Source: Pseudonocardia parietis
Lineage (GTDB): Bacteria > Actinomycetota > Actinomycetes > Mycobacteriales > Pseudonocardiaceae
NCBI RefSeq assembly: GCF_017876315.1
Contig: NZ_JAGINU010000001.1
Location: 5,270,001-5,334,000 of the forward strand
DNA: 64,000 bases
Reading direction: 5' to 3'
This document shows, piece after piece, positions 41,721-50,337 of this stretch (position 1 is its first letter; the number at the start of each line of letters is the position of its first letter). A model generated the notes under the pieces. It did no database searches and was not told the DNA's origin. It was given only the letters and a program-made list of their open reading frames with translations. The translations under genes and the position numbers were made by a program.

Positions 41721-43318
41721 GGCGGATCGACGGGCGCACCGACCACGTCGTGGTCGTCGGTGCGGGCCTCGCCGGGCTGTCGGCGGCGCTGCACCTGCTC
41801 GGCGCGGGCCGCCGGGTCACGATCGTCGAGCGCGAGTCGTTCCCGGGCGGCCGCGCCGGACGGCTCGACGTCACCGACGCCCACGGCGGATACCGGCTCG
41901 ACACCGGCCCGACCGTGCTGACCATGCCCGAGCTGCTGGAGTCGGCGCTGGCCGCGGTGGGCGAGACGACGGCGGACCGGCTCGACCTGGTCCGGCTCGA
42001 CCCGGCGTACCGGGCCGAGTTCGCCGACGGTTCGGCGATCGCGGTGCACACCGACGCCGCCGCGATGGAGCACGAGATCCGCCGGACGTGCGGCCCGGAT
42101 TCGGCGGCCGGCTACCGGCGGCTGCGGCGCTGGCTGACCGACCTGTACCGGGCCGAGATGGACTCCTTCATCGGCGCGAACATGGACTCGCCGTTCTCGC
42201 TGCTCGGACCGGACCTGGCCCGGCTGGCCGCGCTGGGCGGCTTCGGCCGCCTCGGGCGGCGGATCGAGCGGTACCTGCCCGACGAGCGGCTGCAGCGGAT
42301 CTTCTCGTTCCAGTCGCTCTACGCCGGGGTCGCCCCGCAGCACGCACTGGGCGCGTACGGCGTGATCGCCTACATGGACACCGTCGCCGGGGTGTGGTTC
42401 CCCCGCGGCGGCATGCGGGCGATGGGGACCGCACTGGCGTCGGCCGCGGCCGACGCCGGCGCCGAGATCCACTACGGCCGCACGGTGACCGGGCTGGTCC
42501 GCTCCGGGGACCGGGTCACCGCCGTCCGGCACCGTGACCAGGACGGCACCTCCGACCGCACCTCCGACGACTCCTCCGGCAGCGGCACCGCCGAGATCGC
42601 CTGCGATGCCGTGGTGCTCACGCCGGAGCTGCCGGCCGCCTACGAGCTGCTCGGCGGACCGCCGCGCCGCCCGGCCGGATTGCGCTGGTCACCGTCCGCG
42701 GTGGTGGTGCACGCGGGGATGCCCGCGCCCGCCGGGCCGGTGGGAGACGGCGCGCAGCACCACCACACGATCTCGTTCGGCGCCGCCTGGAAACGCACGT
42801 TCCGCGAGATCATCGACGACGGCCGTCTGATGAGCGACCCGTCGCTGCTGGTCACCCGGCCCGGGCTGACCGACCCGGGTCTGCAGCCCGCCGGCCGGGA
42901 GCTGCTGAGCGTGCTGGCGCCCTGCCCGAACACCGCCGTCGCCCCGGGCATCGACTGGGACCGGGTCGGCCCCGCCTACGCCGAGGAGCTGTTCGGCGTG
43001 CTGGCCGACCGCGGGCTGGTCGATCCGGGAGCCGAGCCGAGCTGGACCCGGCTGTGGACGCCGCAGGACTGGACGGACGCGGGGATGGCCGCGGGCACGC
43101 CGTTCTCCGCATCGCACACCCTGACGCAGACCGGGCCGTTCCGGCCACGGAACCTGGTGCGGGGGGTGGCCAACGCGGTGCTCGCCGGGTGCGGCACGAC
43201 GCCCGGCGTCGGCATCCCGCCGGTCCTGATCTCCGGGCGGCTCGCCGCCGAGCGGATCACCGGCGCCCGCCCGGCGGAACACTCCGGCCGGGCCGCGGGG
43301 GCCCGGGCGGTGCGCTGA
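41717..43318 (+). CDS. crtI: phytoene desaturase CrtI
   Basis: FAD-dependent desaturase or isomerase that introduces double bases into phytoene on the way to lycopene-type carotenoids. The 533-residue protein starts with the dinucleotide-binding fold (VVVVGAGLAGLSAALHL, acidic end VTIVERE, GGRAGRLD). YRLDTGPTVLTMPELL, GVWFPRGGM and the C-terminal GCGTTPGVGIPPVLISGRLAAERI are the CrtI family marks. A Ser/Asp-rich insert lies near 275-290. The GTG at 41717 overlaps the idsA stop. Confidence 0.92.
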   Translation: MRRIDGRTDHVVVVGAGLAGLSAALHLLGAGRRVTIVERESFPGGRAGRLDVTDAHGGYRLDTGPTVLTMPELLESALAAVGETTADRLDLVRLDPAYRAEFADGSAIAVHTDAAAMEHEIRRTCGPDSAAGYRRLRRWLTDLYRAEMDSFIGANMDSPFSLLGPDLARLAALGGFGRLGRRIERYLPDERLQRIFSFQSLYAGVAPQHALGAYGVIAYMDTVAGVWFPRGGMRAMGTALASAAADAGAEIHYGRTVTGLVRSGDRVTAVRHRDQDGTSDRTSDDSSGSGTAEIACDAVVLTPELPAAYELLGGPPRRPAGLRWSPSAVVVHAGMPAPAGPVGDGAQHHHTISFGAAWKRTFREIIDDGRLMSDPSLLVTRPGLTDPGLQPAGRELLSVLAPCPNTAVAPGIDWDRVGPAYAEELFGVLADRGLVDPGAEPSWTRLWTPQDWTDAGMAAGTPFSASHTLTQTGPFRPRNLVRGVANAVLAGCGTTPGVGIPPVLISGRLAAERITGARPAEHSGRAAGARAVR

Positions 43319-43457
43319 GACCCCGAATCGCGAGCGGCGCCGCGGCGACCCGGAACGGCGGGCGGCGCCGCAGCGACCCGGAATCGCGGGCGGCGCGCGG
43401 CGACGCGGGATCTCGGGCGGCGCCACGGCGACCCGGAATCAGCGGCGGCGCCGCGGC
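43319..43457. repeat. five tandem 28-bp repeats after crtI
   Basis: Units at 43319-43346, 43347-43374, 43375-43401 (27 bp), 43402-43429 and 43430-43457 share GACCCGGAATCGCGGGCGGC with two to five differences each. The array starts at the first base after the crtI stop and ends about 60 bp before mptA. Each unit contains a GGCGCC core, so the RNA can fold. There are no unique spacers. Confidence 0.9.
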
Positions 43458-43515
43458 CCGGAGGTCGAGGGTCGCGGAACCGGCACTGCGCCGCCCGTGG
43501 GACGATCCACCCACG

Positions 43516-45171
43516 ATGACCGCCCATTCCTCGCCCCCGCTCCCCCGTCCGGCGGGTCCCGAGCCGGCCGTTCCGGCCGGGGACGTGAGTGCCCCCCGGA
43601 GCGGCAGCCGGCCGTCCCGCCGGGCGGGTCTCGCCGACCGGCTCGGCCGTCCGCCACGTGGCATCCTGCTGCTCGGCCTGGCCGGGACCGTGCTGATGTT
43701 CATCGGCGCGCCCGGCGGGGGCGGCATCCCCGTGCGGGACCCGATCCTGGGCAACTCGGCGCTGTCGTTCTGGCGCTACGGCCACGGCCAGATCCTGGCC
43801 TCGCTCGTGGTGTACACCGGGCTGGCCCTGATGGTGTGGGCGTGGGTGCGGCTGGGCCGCGAGGTACTCGCCCGCCGGGCCGGAGGGCGCGCGGTGCTGA
43901 CGGTGTCGGGGATCTGGGCGCTCCCGATGCTGATCACCCCGCCGCTGTTCACCCGGGACCCGTACAGCTACCTCGCGCAGGGCGCCCTGCCGCTGGCCGG
44001 GTTCGACCCGTACCTGTTCGGGCCGGACGCGATGGGCGGGATCTTCACCGACAACGTGCACTTCTTCTGGCAGGACACCCCGGCGCCGTACGGGCCGCTG
44101 TTCATCCTGCTGGCCCAGGGCATCGTGCTGCTCGTCGGCCAGAACGTGCTCGTCGGCGTGATCGCGATGCGGTTGGCACTGCTCACCGGCGTGGCGCTGC
44201 TGATCGCGGTGCTCCCGGCGCTGACCCGCCGGCTCGGCGGGCGCCCCGCGGTGGCGCTGTGGATCGCCGTCGCGAACCCGGTGATGATCGTCCACATGGT
44301 CGGCGGGGTACACAACGACCTGCTGGTCGTCGGCCTGATCCCGCTCGCCGCACTGCTCGCGCTGCAGGACCGCCCCGGGTGGGCCGTCGCCGTCGGATCG
44401 CTGGCCATGGCGGTCAAGGCCTCGGCCGGGCTGATCCTGCCGTTCCTGGTGCTGATCTGGGCGGCCCGGCTGACCGGCGGGTTCTTCTCCCGGCTGGTCC
44501 GGGCGGGTGTCCCGTCGGTGGCGATGTTCCTCGTCGTGTTCGGCGGCTGCACCTGGGTGAGCGGGTTCGGGCTGGGCTGGCTGCCCGCCCTGAGCGCGCC
44601 GTCCATGATCGTGAACTGGCTGTCCTGGTCCACCGGGGCCGGGCAGGCGGCCGCCGGGCTGGTCGGGATCGTCGTCGACGAGGTGAACGAGCAGGCGTTC
44701 GTCGACACCTTCCGGGCGATCGGCGGCGGCGTGCTCGCCGTGCTCATCGCGGCCCTGTGGTGGAAGGCCCGCGAGGGCGGCACCGTCGCGATCCGGAACG
44801 CGGCGATCGCGATGGCCCTCGCCGCCGTGCTGGCGCCGACCACGCTGCCGTGGTATCTGAGCTGGGGTTTCTGCCTGCTGGCGATGACCGCGTGGAGCGC
44901 CCGCGGCATGCAGTGGGTGGTGTTCGGCTCGGTCTGGCTGATGATCGTCTACTTCCCGAACGGCGAGACGGCGCTCTACGTCTGGCCGTTCCTGCTGCTG
45001 TGCGCCGTCGCCGGCGTGCTGGCCGCGGTCTCGCTGCTGCGCCCGGACCCGCTGGGCCTGCGCCGGGGCCGTCCGCCCGGCGCGCCCGACGATCGGGTGG
45101 CCGGCTCCGGGGACCGGTCCGGTGTGCGCGGTACCACCGCGGTGATCGACGGTGTCCGCGATCGCGGCTGA
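43516..45171 (+). CDS. mptA: polyprenol-phosphomannose-dependent alpha-1,6-mannosyltransferase MptA
   Basis: GT-C glycosyltransferase that extends the alpha-1,6-mannan backbone of lipomannan and lipoarabinomannan on the outer face of the membrane. The 551 residues have about 12-13 membrane spans. The first periplasmic loops hold the acidic sites (GGIPVRDPILGNS; TRDPYSYLAQG, a DPYSY motif typical of MptA/B), and DTPAPYGPLF follows. It sits beside idsA as in M. tuberculosis (Rv2173-Rv2174), but here crtI and crtB flank it. The ATG at 43516 has no good Shine-Dalgarno sequence; a small inverted repeat CGTGGG/CCCACG lies across it. Confidence 0.9.
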   Translation: MTAHSSPPLPRPAGPEPAVPAGDVSAPRSGSRPSRRAGLADRLGRPPRGILLLGLAGTVLMFIGAPGGGGIPVRDPILGNSALSFWRYGHGQILASLVVYTGLALMVWAWVRLGREVLARRAGGRAVLTVSGIWALPMLITPPLFTRDPYSYLAQGALPLAGFDPYLFGPDAMGGIFTDNVHFFWQDTPAPYGPLFILLAQGIVLLVGQNVLVGVIAMRLALLTGVALLIAVLPALTRRLGGRPAVALWIAVANPVMIVHMVGGVHNDLLVVGLIPLAALLALQDRPGWAVAVGSLAMAVKASAGLILPFLVLIWAARLTGGFFSRLVRAGVPSVAMFLVVFGGCTWVSGFGLGWLPALSAPSMIVNWLSWSTGAGQAAAGLVGIVVDEVNEQAFVDTFRAIGGGVLAVLIAALWWKAREGGTVAIRNAAIAMALAAVLAPTTLPWYLSWGFCLLAMTAWSARGMQWVVFGSVWLMIVYFPNGETALYVWPFLLLCAVAGVLAAVSLLRPDPLGLRRGRPPGAPDDRVAGSGDRSGVRGTTAVIDGVRDRG

Positions 45172-46138
45172 GCGGGCGGTGCGCGCCGAGCTCGACGCCG
45201 CCGGCCTGACCGATCCCGCGCTGCGCGCCGCGTACGCAGGCTGCCGGGCGCTGCACGCCGAGCACGGGCGCACGTACTATCTCGCGACCCGGCTGCTCCC
45301 CCCGGGGCGCCGGGTGGACATCCACGCGCTCTACGGCTTCGCCCGGTTCGCCGACGAGATCGTCGACGATCCGGCCGGAGCCGGTGGCGGTGACCCGCAC
45401 GGCGCGCTCGACGCGCTCGACCGCCAGCTCGAGGCCGCGCTGGCCGGGGGCCCGCTGCCGGACAGCCGGCCCGAGGTCGTCGCCGTCGCCGAGACCGCCC
45501 GCCGGCACTCGCTGGACCCACAGCTCTTCCGGGACTTCATGGTCTCGATGCGGATGGACCTCACGGTGACGGGCTACCCGACCGACGCGGATCTGGCGGT
45601 CTACGTGCACGGCTCGGCCGCCGTCATCGGGCTGCAGACGCTGCCCGTGCTCGGGACGGTGGTACCGCGGGCCGAGGCGGAGCCGCACGCCGCGCTGCTC
45701 GGCGTCGCGTTCCAGATGACGAACTTCCTGCGCGACGTGGGCGAGGACCTCGACCGCGGCCGGATCTACCTGCCGGCGGACGAGCTGGCGGCGTTCGGGG
45801 TGGATCGCGAGGTGCTCACCTGGTCCCGGCGCACCGGGCGGGCCGATCCCCGGGTCCGGCGCGCGCTCGCCCACCTGGTCGCCCGCACCCGCGCCACCTA
45901 CCGGCGGGCCGATCCGGGGATCGCGATGCTGGAGCCGGTGTCCCGGGCGTGCGTCGGGGCGGCGCGGACGCTGTACTCGAAGATCCTCGACGAGATCGCC
46001 GACGCCGGCTATGACGTGCTGACCCGCCGCGTCGCGGTACCGAACCGGCGCCGCGCCGCCGTCGCGCTACCGGGGCTGGCCCGGGCGCTCACCGTGCGGG
46101 GCAGGCAGCTCGCCCGGGAGCGCACCGGCCGCGGCTGA
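45152..46138 (+). CDS. crtB: phytoene synthase CrtB
   Basis: Condenses two geranylgeranyl diphosphates to phytoene. The 328 residues have the two Asp-rich motifs: ARFADEIVDD (about 64-73) and NFLRDVGEDLDRGRIYLP (about 190-207). The gene starts with a GTG inside mptA, a 20-bp overlap, so it is translated from the mptA transcript. With idsA and crtI it makes a short carotenoid pathway to lycopene or a similar product; no cyclase or ketolase is in the window. Confidence 0.93.
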   Translation: MSAIAAERAVRAELDAAGLTDPALRAAYAGCRALHAEHGRTYYLATRLLPPGRRVDIHALYGFARFADEIVDDPAGAGGGDPHGALDALDRQLEAALAGGPLPDSRPEVVAVAETARRHSLDPQLFRDFMVSMRMDLTVTGYPTDADLAVYVHGSAAVIGLQTLPVLGTVVPRAEAEPHAALLGVAFQMTNFLRDVGEDLDRGRIYLPADELAAFGVDREVLTWSRRTGRADPRVRRALAHLVARTRATYRRADPGIAMLEPVSRACVGAARTLYSKILDEIADAGYDVLTRRVAVPNRRRAAVALPGLARALTVRGRQLARERTGRG

Positions 46139-46165
46139 GACGTCCGGCCGGCCCGGAGGCCGCGG

Positions 46166-46522
46166 TCAGAGGGCCATCGCCTGGGCGCGGCGCGTGACCT
46201 CCTTGTGCCTGCCCGCCCGCATCGCACCGATCGGCGAGCCGGGCAGCGACTCGTCCTCGGTGAACAGCCAGGTCAGGATCTCGCGGTCCTGGTAGCCGCC
46301 GTCGCGCAGCGAGATGATCGTGCCGGACAGCCCACGCACGACGTCGTCGTCGTCGGTCAGGAACGCTGCCGGGATGACGACCTCACGCTTGTGGCGGAAC
46401 GACAGCAGCTGGCCGTCGCGCACCAGCTGGACGACACGGGAGGCGGGGATCGACAACCGGGCCGCGACGTCGGAGACGGTCAGCGTCTCCTCGGTGACGG
46501 CCGCGGGGAGGGACTCCTTCAC
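46166..46522 (-). CDS. HTH DNA-binding protein, Rv2175c-like
   Basis: Counterpart of Rv2175c, a winged-helix/MerR-like DNA-binding protein that is phosphorylated by PknL in M. tuberculosis. The 118 residues have an N-terminal helix-turn-helix (LTVSDVAARLSIPASRVVQLVRDG), a wing (SFRHKREVVIPAAFL) and a C-terminal region with GLSGTIISLRDGGYQDREIL. A Thr-rich stretch at the N-terminus (TEETLTVSD) is a plausible phosphorylation site. It is divergent from pknL, with about 100 bp between them. A GTG six codons upstream (46540) is an alternative start. Confidence 0.88.
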   Translation of the reverse strand: MKESLPAAVTEETLTVSDVAARLSIPASRVVQLVRDGQLLSFRHKREVVIPAAFLTDDDDVVRGLSGTIISLRDGGYQDREILTWLFTEDESLPGSPIGAMRAGRHKEVTRRAQAMAL

Positions 46523-46614
46523 AACCGCACACTGTTTCACACCGGTGCGGGCCCGCCCCACCCGTCCCGGCCGGGCCCCTGGACCACCCGCACGGACCGT
46601 GACCGACGCTGAAG

Positions 46615-46620
46615 TAGCCT
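46615..46620 (+). promoter_or_regulatory. -10 box (TAGCCT) of a leaderless pknL promoter
   Basis: TANNNT motif 7 bp before the GTG of pknL with no Shine-Dalgarno sequence. The 100-bp gap to the divergent HTH gene is the likely site of control. Confidence 0.5.
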
Positions 46621-46627
46621 TCCCGGC

Positions 46628-48481
46628 GTGAGCGCACCGTCCGGACCGGCACAGCCCGGTACACCGGGTGGGGCCGGGCGGATGGTGGCCGACGGCTCCG
46701 CCCCCGCGCTGCTCGACGGCCGCTACCGCATCGGGCCGGTACTGGCCCGCGGCGGGATGTCGACTGTGTACCACGGTACCGACACCCGGCTCGAGCGCGC
46801 GGTCGCGATCAAGGTCATGGACCCCCGGATGGCCGGCGACCAGGCGTTCCGTACCCGTTTCGACCGGGAGGCCCGGCTGGCCGCCCGGATCGACCACCCG
46901 TCCGTCGTCGCCGTGTACGACCGGGGCACCGTCCCGGCCGGTCCGCTCGGCGAGCCCAGCCTGTTCGTCGTCATGGAGCTGGTCGACGGTGGGACGCTGC
47001 GCGACGTGCTGCGCGCCCGCGGTGCGCTCGGGCTGCCGGCCGCGGTGCAGACCCTCGAACCGGTACTGGCAGGGCTCGCCCGCGCACACCGGCTCGGCAT
47101 GGTGCACCGGGACGTGAAGCCGGAGAACGTGCTCATCGCGTCGTCCGGCGAGGTGAAGGTCGCCGACTTCGGGCTCCTCACCGCGGCCGCGGAGGCCGGT
47201 GTCAGCCACGCCGGGATGATCCTCGGGACGATGGCCTACCTGTCCCCGGAGCAGGTGGTCTCCGGGCGTGCCGACGGGCGCAGCGACGTCTACGCCGCCG
47301 GCGTCGTCCTCTACGAGATGCTCACCGGGCAGCCGCCCTACACCGCGGACAACCCGCTGTCGGTGGCCTACCGGCATGTGAACGAGGACGTCCCGCCCCC
47401 GTCGGCGACCGTCCCCGGTCTTCCCCCGGAGGTGGACGAGCTCGTCGCCCGGGCCACCGCCCGCGACCCGGAGGACCGCCCGGTCGACGCCGAGCACCTC
47501 CGCCGCGAGCTGCTCGCAGTCGCCGACCGGCTGGGCCTGCCCCGTACCGGGGTGCCGCGTCCGCCGGGGCCCCCGCCGCCCGACGACGGCGCCACCCTGC
47601 CCGCGGCGCCCCGCCGGGTGCACGCCGACGCCGCGGTACGGCCGTCCGGCACCAGGGTCGCGCCGCGCGGGGTGCACGGCACCGCCGTCACCCCGGCGGG
47701 TGAGCCGGAGGCGCTGTCGCGGGCCGATCTGCGCTCACAGCGCCGCCGCGGCCGGCGGGTGTTCGCGCTGTGGATGGTGCTGCTGGTGCTGCTCGCCGCG
47801 CTCGCCGGTACCGGCGCGTGGTGGCTGGGTTCGGGCCGCTGGACCACCATGCCGGTCGTCACCGGTATGGACCGTGACCGCGCGACGGCCCTGGTCGCCG
47901 AGTCGGATCTGGCACCGTCGGTCACCGAGCGGGCCGACGACGAGGTCGCGCCGGACGTCGTCGCCGAGGTCGACCCGGCCGCCGAGACGAGGGTGCTGCG
48001 CGGGTCGACGGTCACGCTGATCGTCTCCACCGGGCGCCCCACCGTGCCGGAGGCCCCGGCCGGGAGCTCCGTCGCCGACGTCGAGGAGGCCGTGCGGCAG
48101 GCCGGGCTCACCCCCGTCCGGTCGACGACGGCCGAGGAGTTCAGCTCGGACGTGCCGGCCGGCGCGGTGATCCGGACCGACCCGCCGGCGGGCACCCGGC
48201 TGCCGGGCGGATCCGCGGTCACGCTGGTCACCAGCAGCGGCGCGAAACCCGCTCCGACGCCACCCACCCCGGAACCGGAGCCCGACCGGCCGTCCGGTGT
48301 GCCGTTCGTGATCGGGATGTCGGCCGACGAGGCGGAGGAGCTGCTCGAGTCGAAGGACTTCGACGTCGACATCGACCGCAGTTTCCCGTTCGGCCGCCGC
48401 GACGGCCGGGTCGTCGGTCAGGACCCGGACTCGGGCAGCGACGCCGAGCCGGGCGACACGATCACCCTGACCGTTCTCTAG
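46628..48481 (+). CDS. pknL: serine/threonine protein kinase PknL with PASTA domains
   Basis: Transmembrane Hanks-type kinase. The 617 residues have a cytoplasmic kinase domain (about 33-290: LARGGMSTVYHG, catalytic K62 in VAIKVMD, HRDVKPEN near 160, VADFGLLT, GTMAYLSPEQ), a Pro-rich juxtamembrane linker, one membrane helix (about 376-398) and three PASTA repeats that bind muropeptide-like ligands. Mycobacterial PknL has no PASTA repeats in the same number, so external sensing may differ. The neighbouring HTH protein is the expected substrate. Confidence 0.93.
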   Translation: MSAPSGPAQPGTPGGAGRMVADGSAPALLDGRYRIGPVLARGGMSTVYHGTDTRLERAVAIKVMDPRMAGDQAFRTRFDREARLAARIDHPSVVAVYDRGTVPAGPLGEPSLFVVMELVDGGTLRDVLRARGALGLPAAVQTLEPVLAGLARAHRLGMVHRDVKPENVLIASSGEVKVADFGLLTAAAEAGVSHAGMILGTMAYLSPEQVVSGRADGRSDVYAAGVVLYEMLTGQPPYTADNPLSVAYRHVNEDVPPPSATVPGLPPEVDELVARATARDPEDRPVDAEHLRRELLAVADRLGLPRTGVPRPPGPPPPDDGATLPAAPRRVHADAAVRPSGTRVAPRGVHGTAVTPAGEPEALSRADLRSQRRRGRRVFALWMVLLVLLAALAGTGAWWLGSGRWTTMPVVTGMDRDRATALVAESDLAPSVTERADDEVAPDVVAEVDPAAETRVLRGSTVTLIVSTGRPTVPEAPAGSSVADVEEAVRQAGLTPVRSTTAEEFSSDVPAGAVIRTDPPAGTRLPGGSAVTLVTSSGAKPAPTPPTPEPEPDRPSGVPFVIGMSADEAEELLESKDFDVDIDRSFPFGRRDGRVVGQDPDSGSDAEPGDTITLTVL

Positions 48482-48520
48482 AGCAGCACTGCTCCTCCCT
48501 CTGGAGCGGCGCTGCTCCTC
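48481..48520. terminator. hairpins and 17-bp direct repeat after pknL
   Basis: Starting in the pknL stop codon, GAGCAG-CA-CTGCTC forms a small palindrome; a near copy (15 of 17 bp identical) follows 23 bp later at 48504-48520. The outer arms GAGCAGC and GCTGCTC can also pair over the whole stretch. Probable terminator before the next gene. Confidence 0.5.
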
Positions 48521-48597
48521 GTCCTGCGGCCTCGGCCACCTCACCGGTAGCGTGCCCGAGGCGTAGATCACAGCCCGCCGGTGCAGCGAAGGAGCGT

Positions 48598-50337
48598 ATG
48601 GCCGAGAACACTGTGGAGCAGGTCGACCGGCAGATCGAGGGCCTCGATGCCGAGCAGCTCCCCGTCGGCGAACACGAGCTGCACGGACCCGGGCACTTCG
48701 GGGGGCTCTATGCCGCCGAGAACGTCGCAGGAACCGAGTTCGTCTTCGGCGCGACCTTCGTGGCCCTCGGCGCCGGGGTCGTCGACGTCCTCATCGGTCT
48801 GGCGATCGGTAACCTGCTCGCGGTACTGAGCTTCCGGTTCATCACCGCGCCGATCGCCACGCAGACCCGGCTGAGCGTCTACACCTACCTCGATCGGGCC
48901 GCCGGTGGGCTGACCTCGAAGCTCTACAACGGGGTGAACGCGGTCGTCTTCGCGGTCATCTCCGCCGCCATGATCACCGTCTCGGCGACCGCCCTGCGCA
49001 TCATCTTCGGCTTCCCGGCGCAGGAGGAGGCCTATCCCACTCACTGGGGCTTCGTCGTCCTCGCGCTGGCTTTCGGCGCGGTCGCGGTCCTGGTGGCGGC
49101 CTACGGCTTCAACGCGCTCGCCGAGTTCGCCAGCATCTGTGGTCCCTGGCTGATGGTCATGTTCGCGACCGGTGGCCTGGTGCTGATCCCGGCACTCGCC
49201 GACTCGGTGACCGGGAGCCCCACGCTGAGCAGCTGGAGCGAGTTCATCGAGATCGGCGGGAGCGCGGTCTTCACGGGTACGACGCCCAGCGGCGAGGCGG
49301 GGATCACGCTGGTGGGGATCATCGGGTACGCCTGGGCCGCCAACAGCTTCGCCCACGCCGGGCTCATCGACATGTCGCTGTTGCGGTACGCGAAGAAGAG
49401 CTGGTACGGCTACCTGTCCGGCACCGGGATGTTCCTCGGTCACTACATGGCCTGGGTCTCGGCGGGGTTCATGGGCGCGGCAGCGGCGGCGATCGTGTCG
49501 ACCAGCATCGAGGTCATCGAGCCCGGAGCCGTCGCGTTCCAGGCTCTGGGCTACGCCGGCCTCGTCACCGTCGTCATCGGTGGGTGGACGACGGCCAACG
49601 CCAACCTCTATCGCTCCGGACTCGCCGGCCAGGGCATGTTCCCGCAGCTGTCGCGACAGAAGGTGACTCTGATCCTCGGCGCGGTCGTCGTCGTGGCGGC
49701 GCTGTTCCCGTTCATCTACCGGGGTTACCTGAACCTGGTGACCTACATCGGGATCGTCCTGGTGCCGATCGGCGGGATCCTGATCGCCGAGCACTACCTG
49801 CTGCCGCGCCTCGGGATGACGACGTTCTGGGCGCGCTACAAGGGCACGCGCAACACCCCTGCGCTGCTGGCCTGGGGAATTCCGGTCGCGCTCGCCGTGA
49901 TGACGCTCGTGCTCGGCCTCGTCCCCGCCTACCTCCTGTTCCCTCCCGTGTTCCTGCTCTCCATCCCCCTGTACATCGTCTTCGCCAGGAGGATGGGTGC
50001 AGCCGAGCGGTACCCCGAGGGCGAGGCCGCCGACAAGCTCTTCGCAGAGCGGGTGAAGGTGTTCCACACCGAGCAGGCAGAGAAGGCTGCCACCGGCGGC
50101 GACACGACCGACCGCCGGACGCTGACCAGCGTGCTCAAGGTGGTGTGGATCGTCGACCTCGTCGTGATCTCCGCCGGCGCCGTGTTCGTGCTCTTCTTCA
50201 GTCCGGACTTCGCCACCTACCTCGAACACCGCGACCTGTTCTTCTGGATCGCAGGCACCGGAACGGTCATCTACTTCCTCGCCGCGTACTGGCGGCTGCG
50301 TCGCATGAAGTCCTACGCCCGGCGCGCCTTGGCGTGA
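48598..50337 (+). CDS. NCS1-like nucleobase permease
   Basis: Membrane transporter of 579 residues with about 12-13 spans. The opening region (TEFVFGATFVALGAG, IGNLLAVLSFRFITAPIATQTRLSVYTYL, GLTSKLYNGVNAVVF) resembles the purine-cytosine permease group of NCS1 transporters. Purine or pyrimidine uptake is the best guess, and the neighbouring nucleoside hydrolase and ribokinase support it. A good Shine-Dalgarno sequence (GAAGGAG) precedes the ATG. Codon use is slightly less GC-extreme than in the neighbours (more A/T third bases), which hints at later arrival. Its end overlaps the end of rbsK by 25 bp. Confidence 0.7.
   Translation: MAENTVEQVDRQIEGLDAEQLPVGEHELHGPGHFGGLYAAENVAGTEFVFGATFVALGAGVVDVLIGLAIGNLLAVLSFRFITAPIATQTRLSVYTYLDRAAGGLTSKLYNGVNAVVFAVISAAMITVSATALRIIFGFPAQEEAYPTHWGFVVLALAFGAVAVLVAAYGFNALAEFASICGPWLMVMFATGGLVLIPALADSVTGSPTLSSWSEFIEIGGSAVFTGTTPSGEAGITLVGIIGYAWAANSFAHAGLIDMSLLRYAKKSWYGYLSGTGMFLGHYMAWVSAGFMGAAAAAIVSTSIEVIEPGAVAFQALGYAGLVTVVIGGWTTANANLYRSGLAGQGMFPQLSRQKVTLILGAVVVVAALFPFIYRGYLNLVTYIGIVLVPIGGILIAEHYLLPRLGMTTFWARYKGTRNTPALLAWGIPVALAVMTLVLGLVPAYLLFPPVFLLSIPLYIVFARRMGAAERYPEGEAADKLFAERVKVFHTEQAEKAATGGDTTDRRTLTSVLKVVWIVDLVVISAGAVFVLFFSPDFATYLEHRDLFFWIAGTGTVIYFLAAYWRLRRMKSYARRALA

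Noticed and set aside
43319..43457. Possible CRISPR array
   Set aside because: The five units are directly adjacent with no unique spacers, vary from copy to copy, and no cas gene is near.
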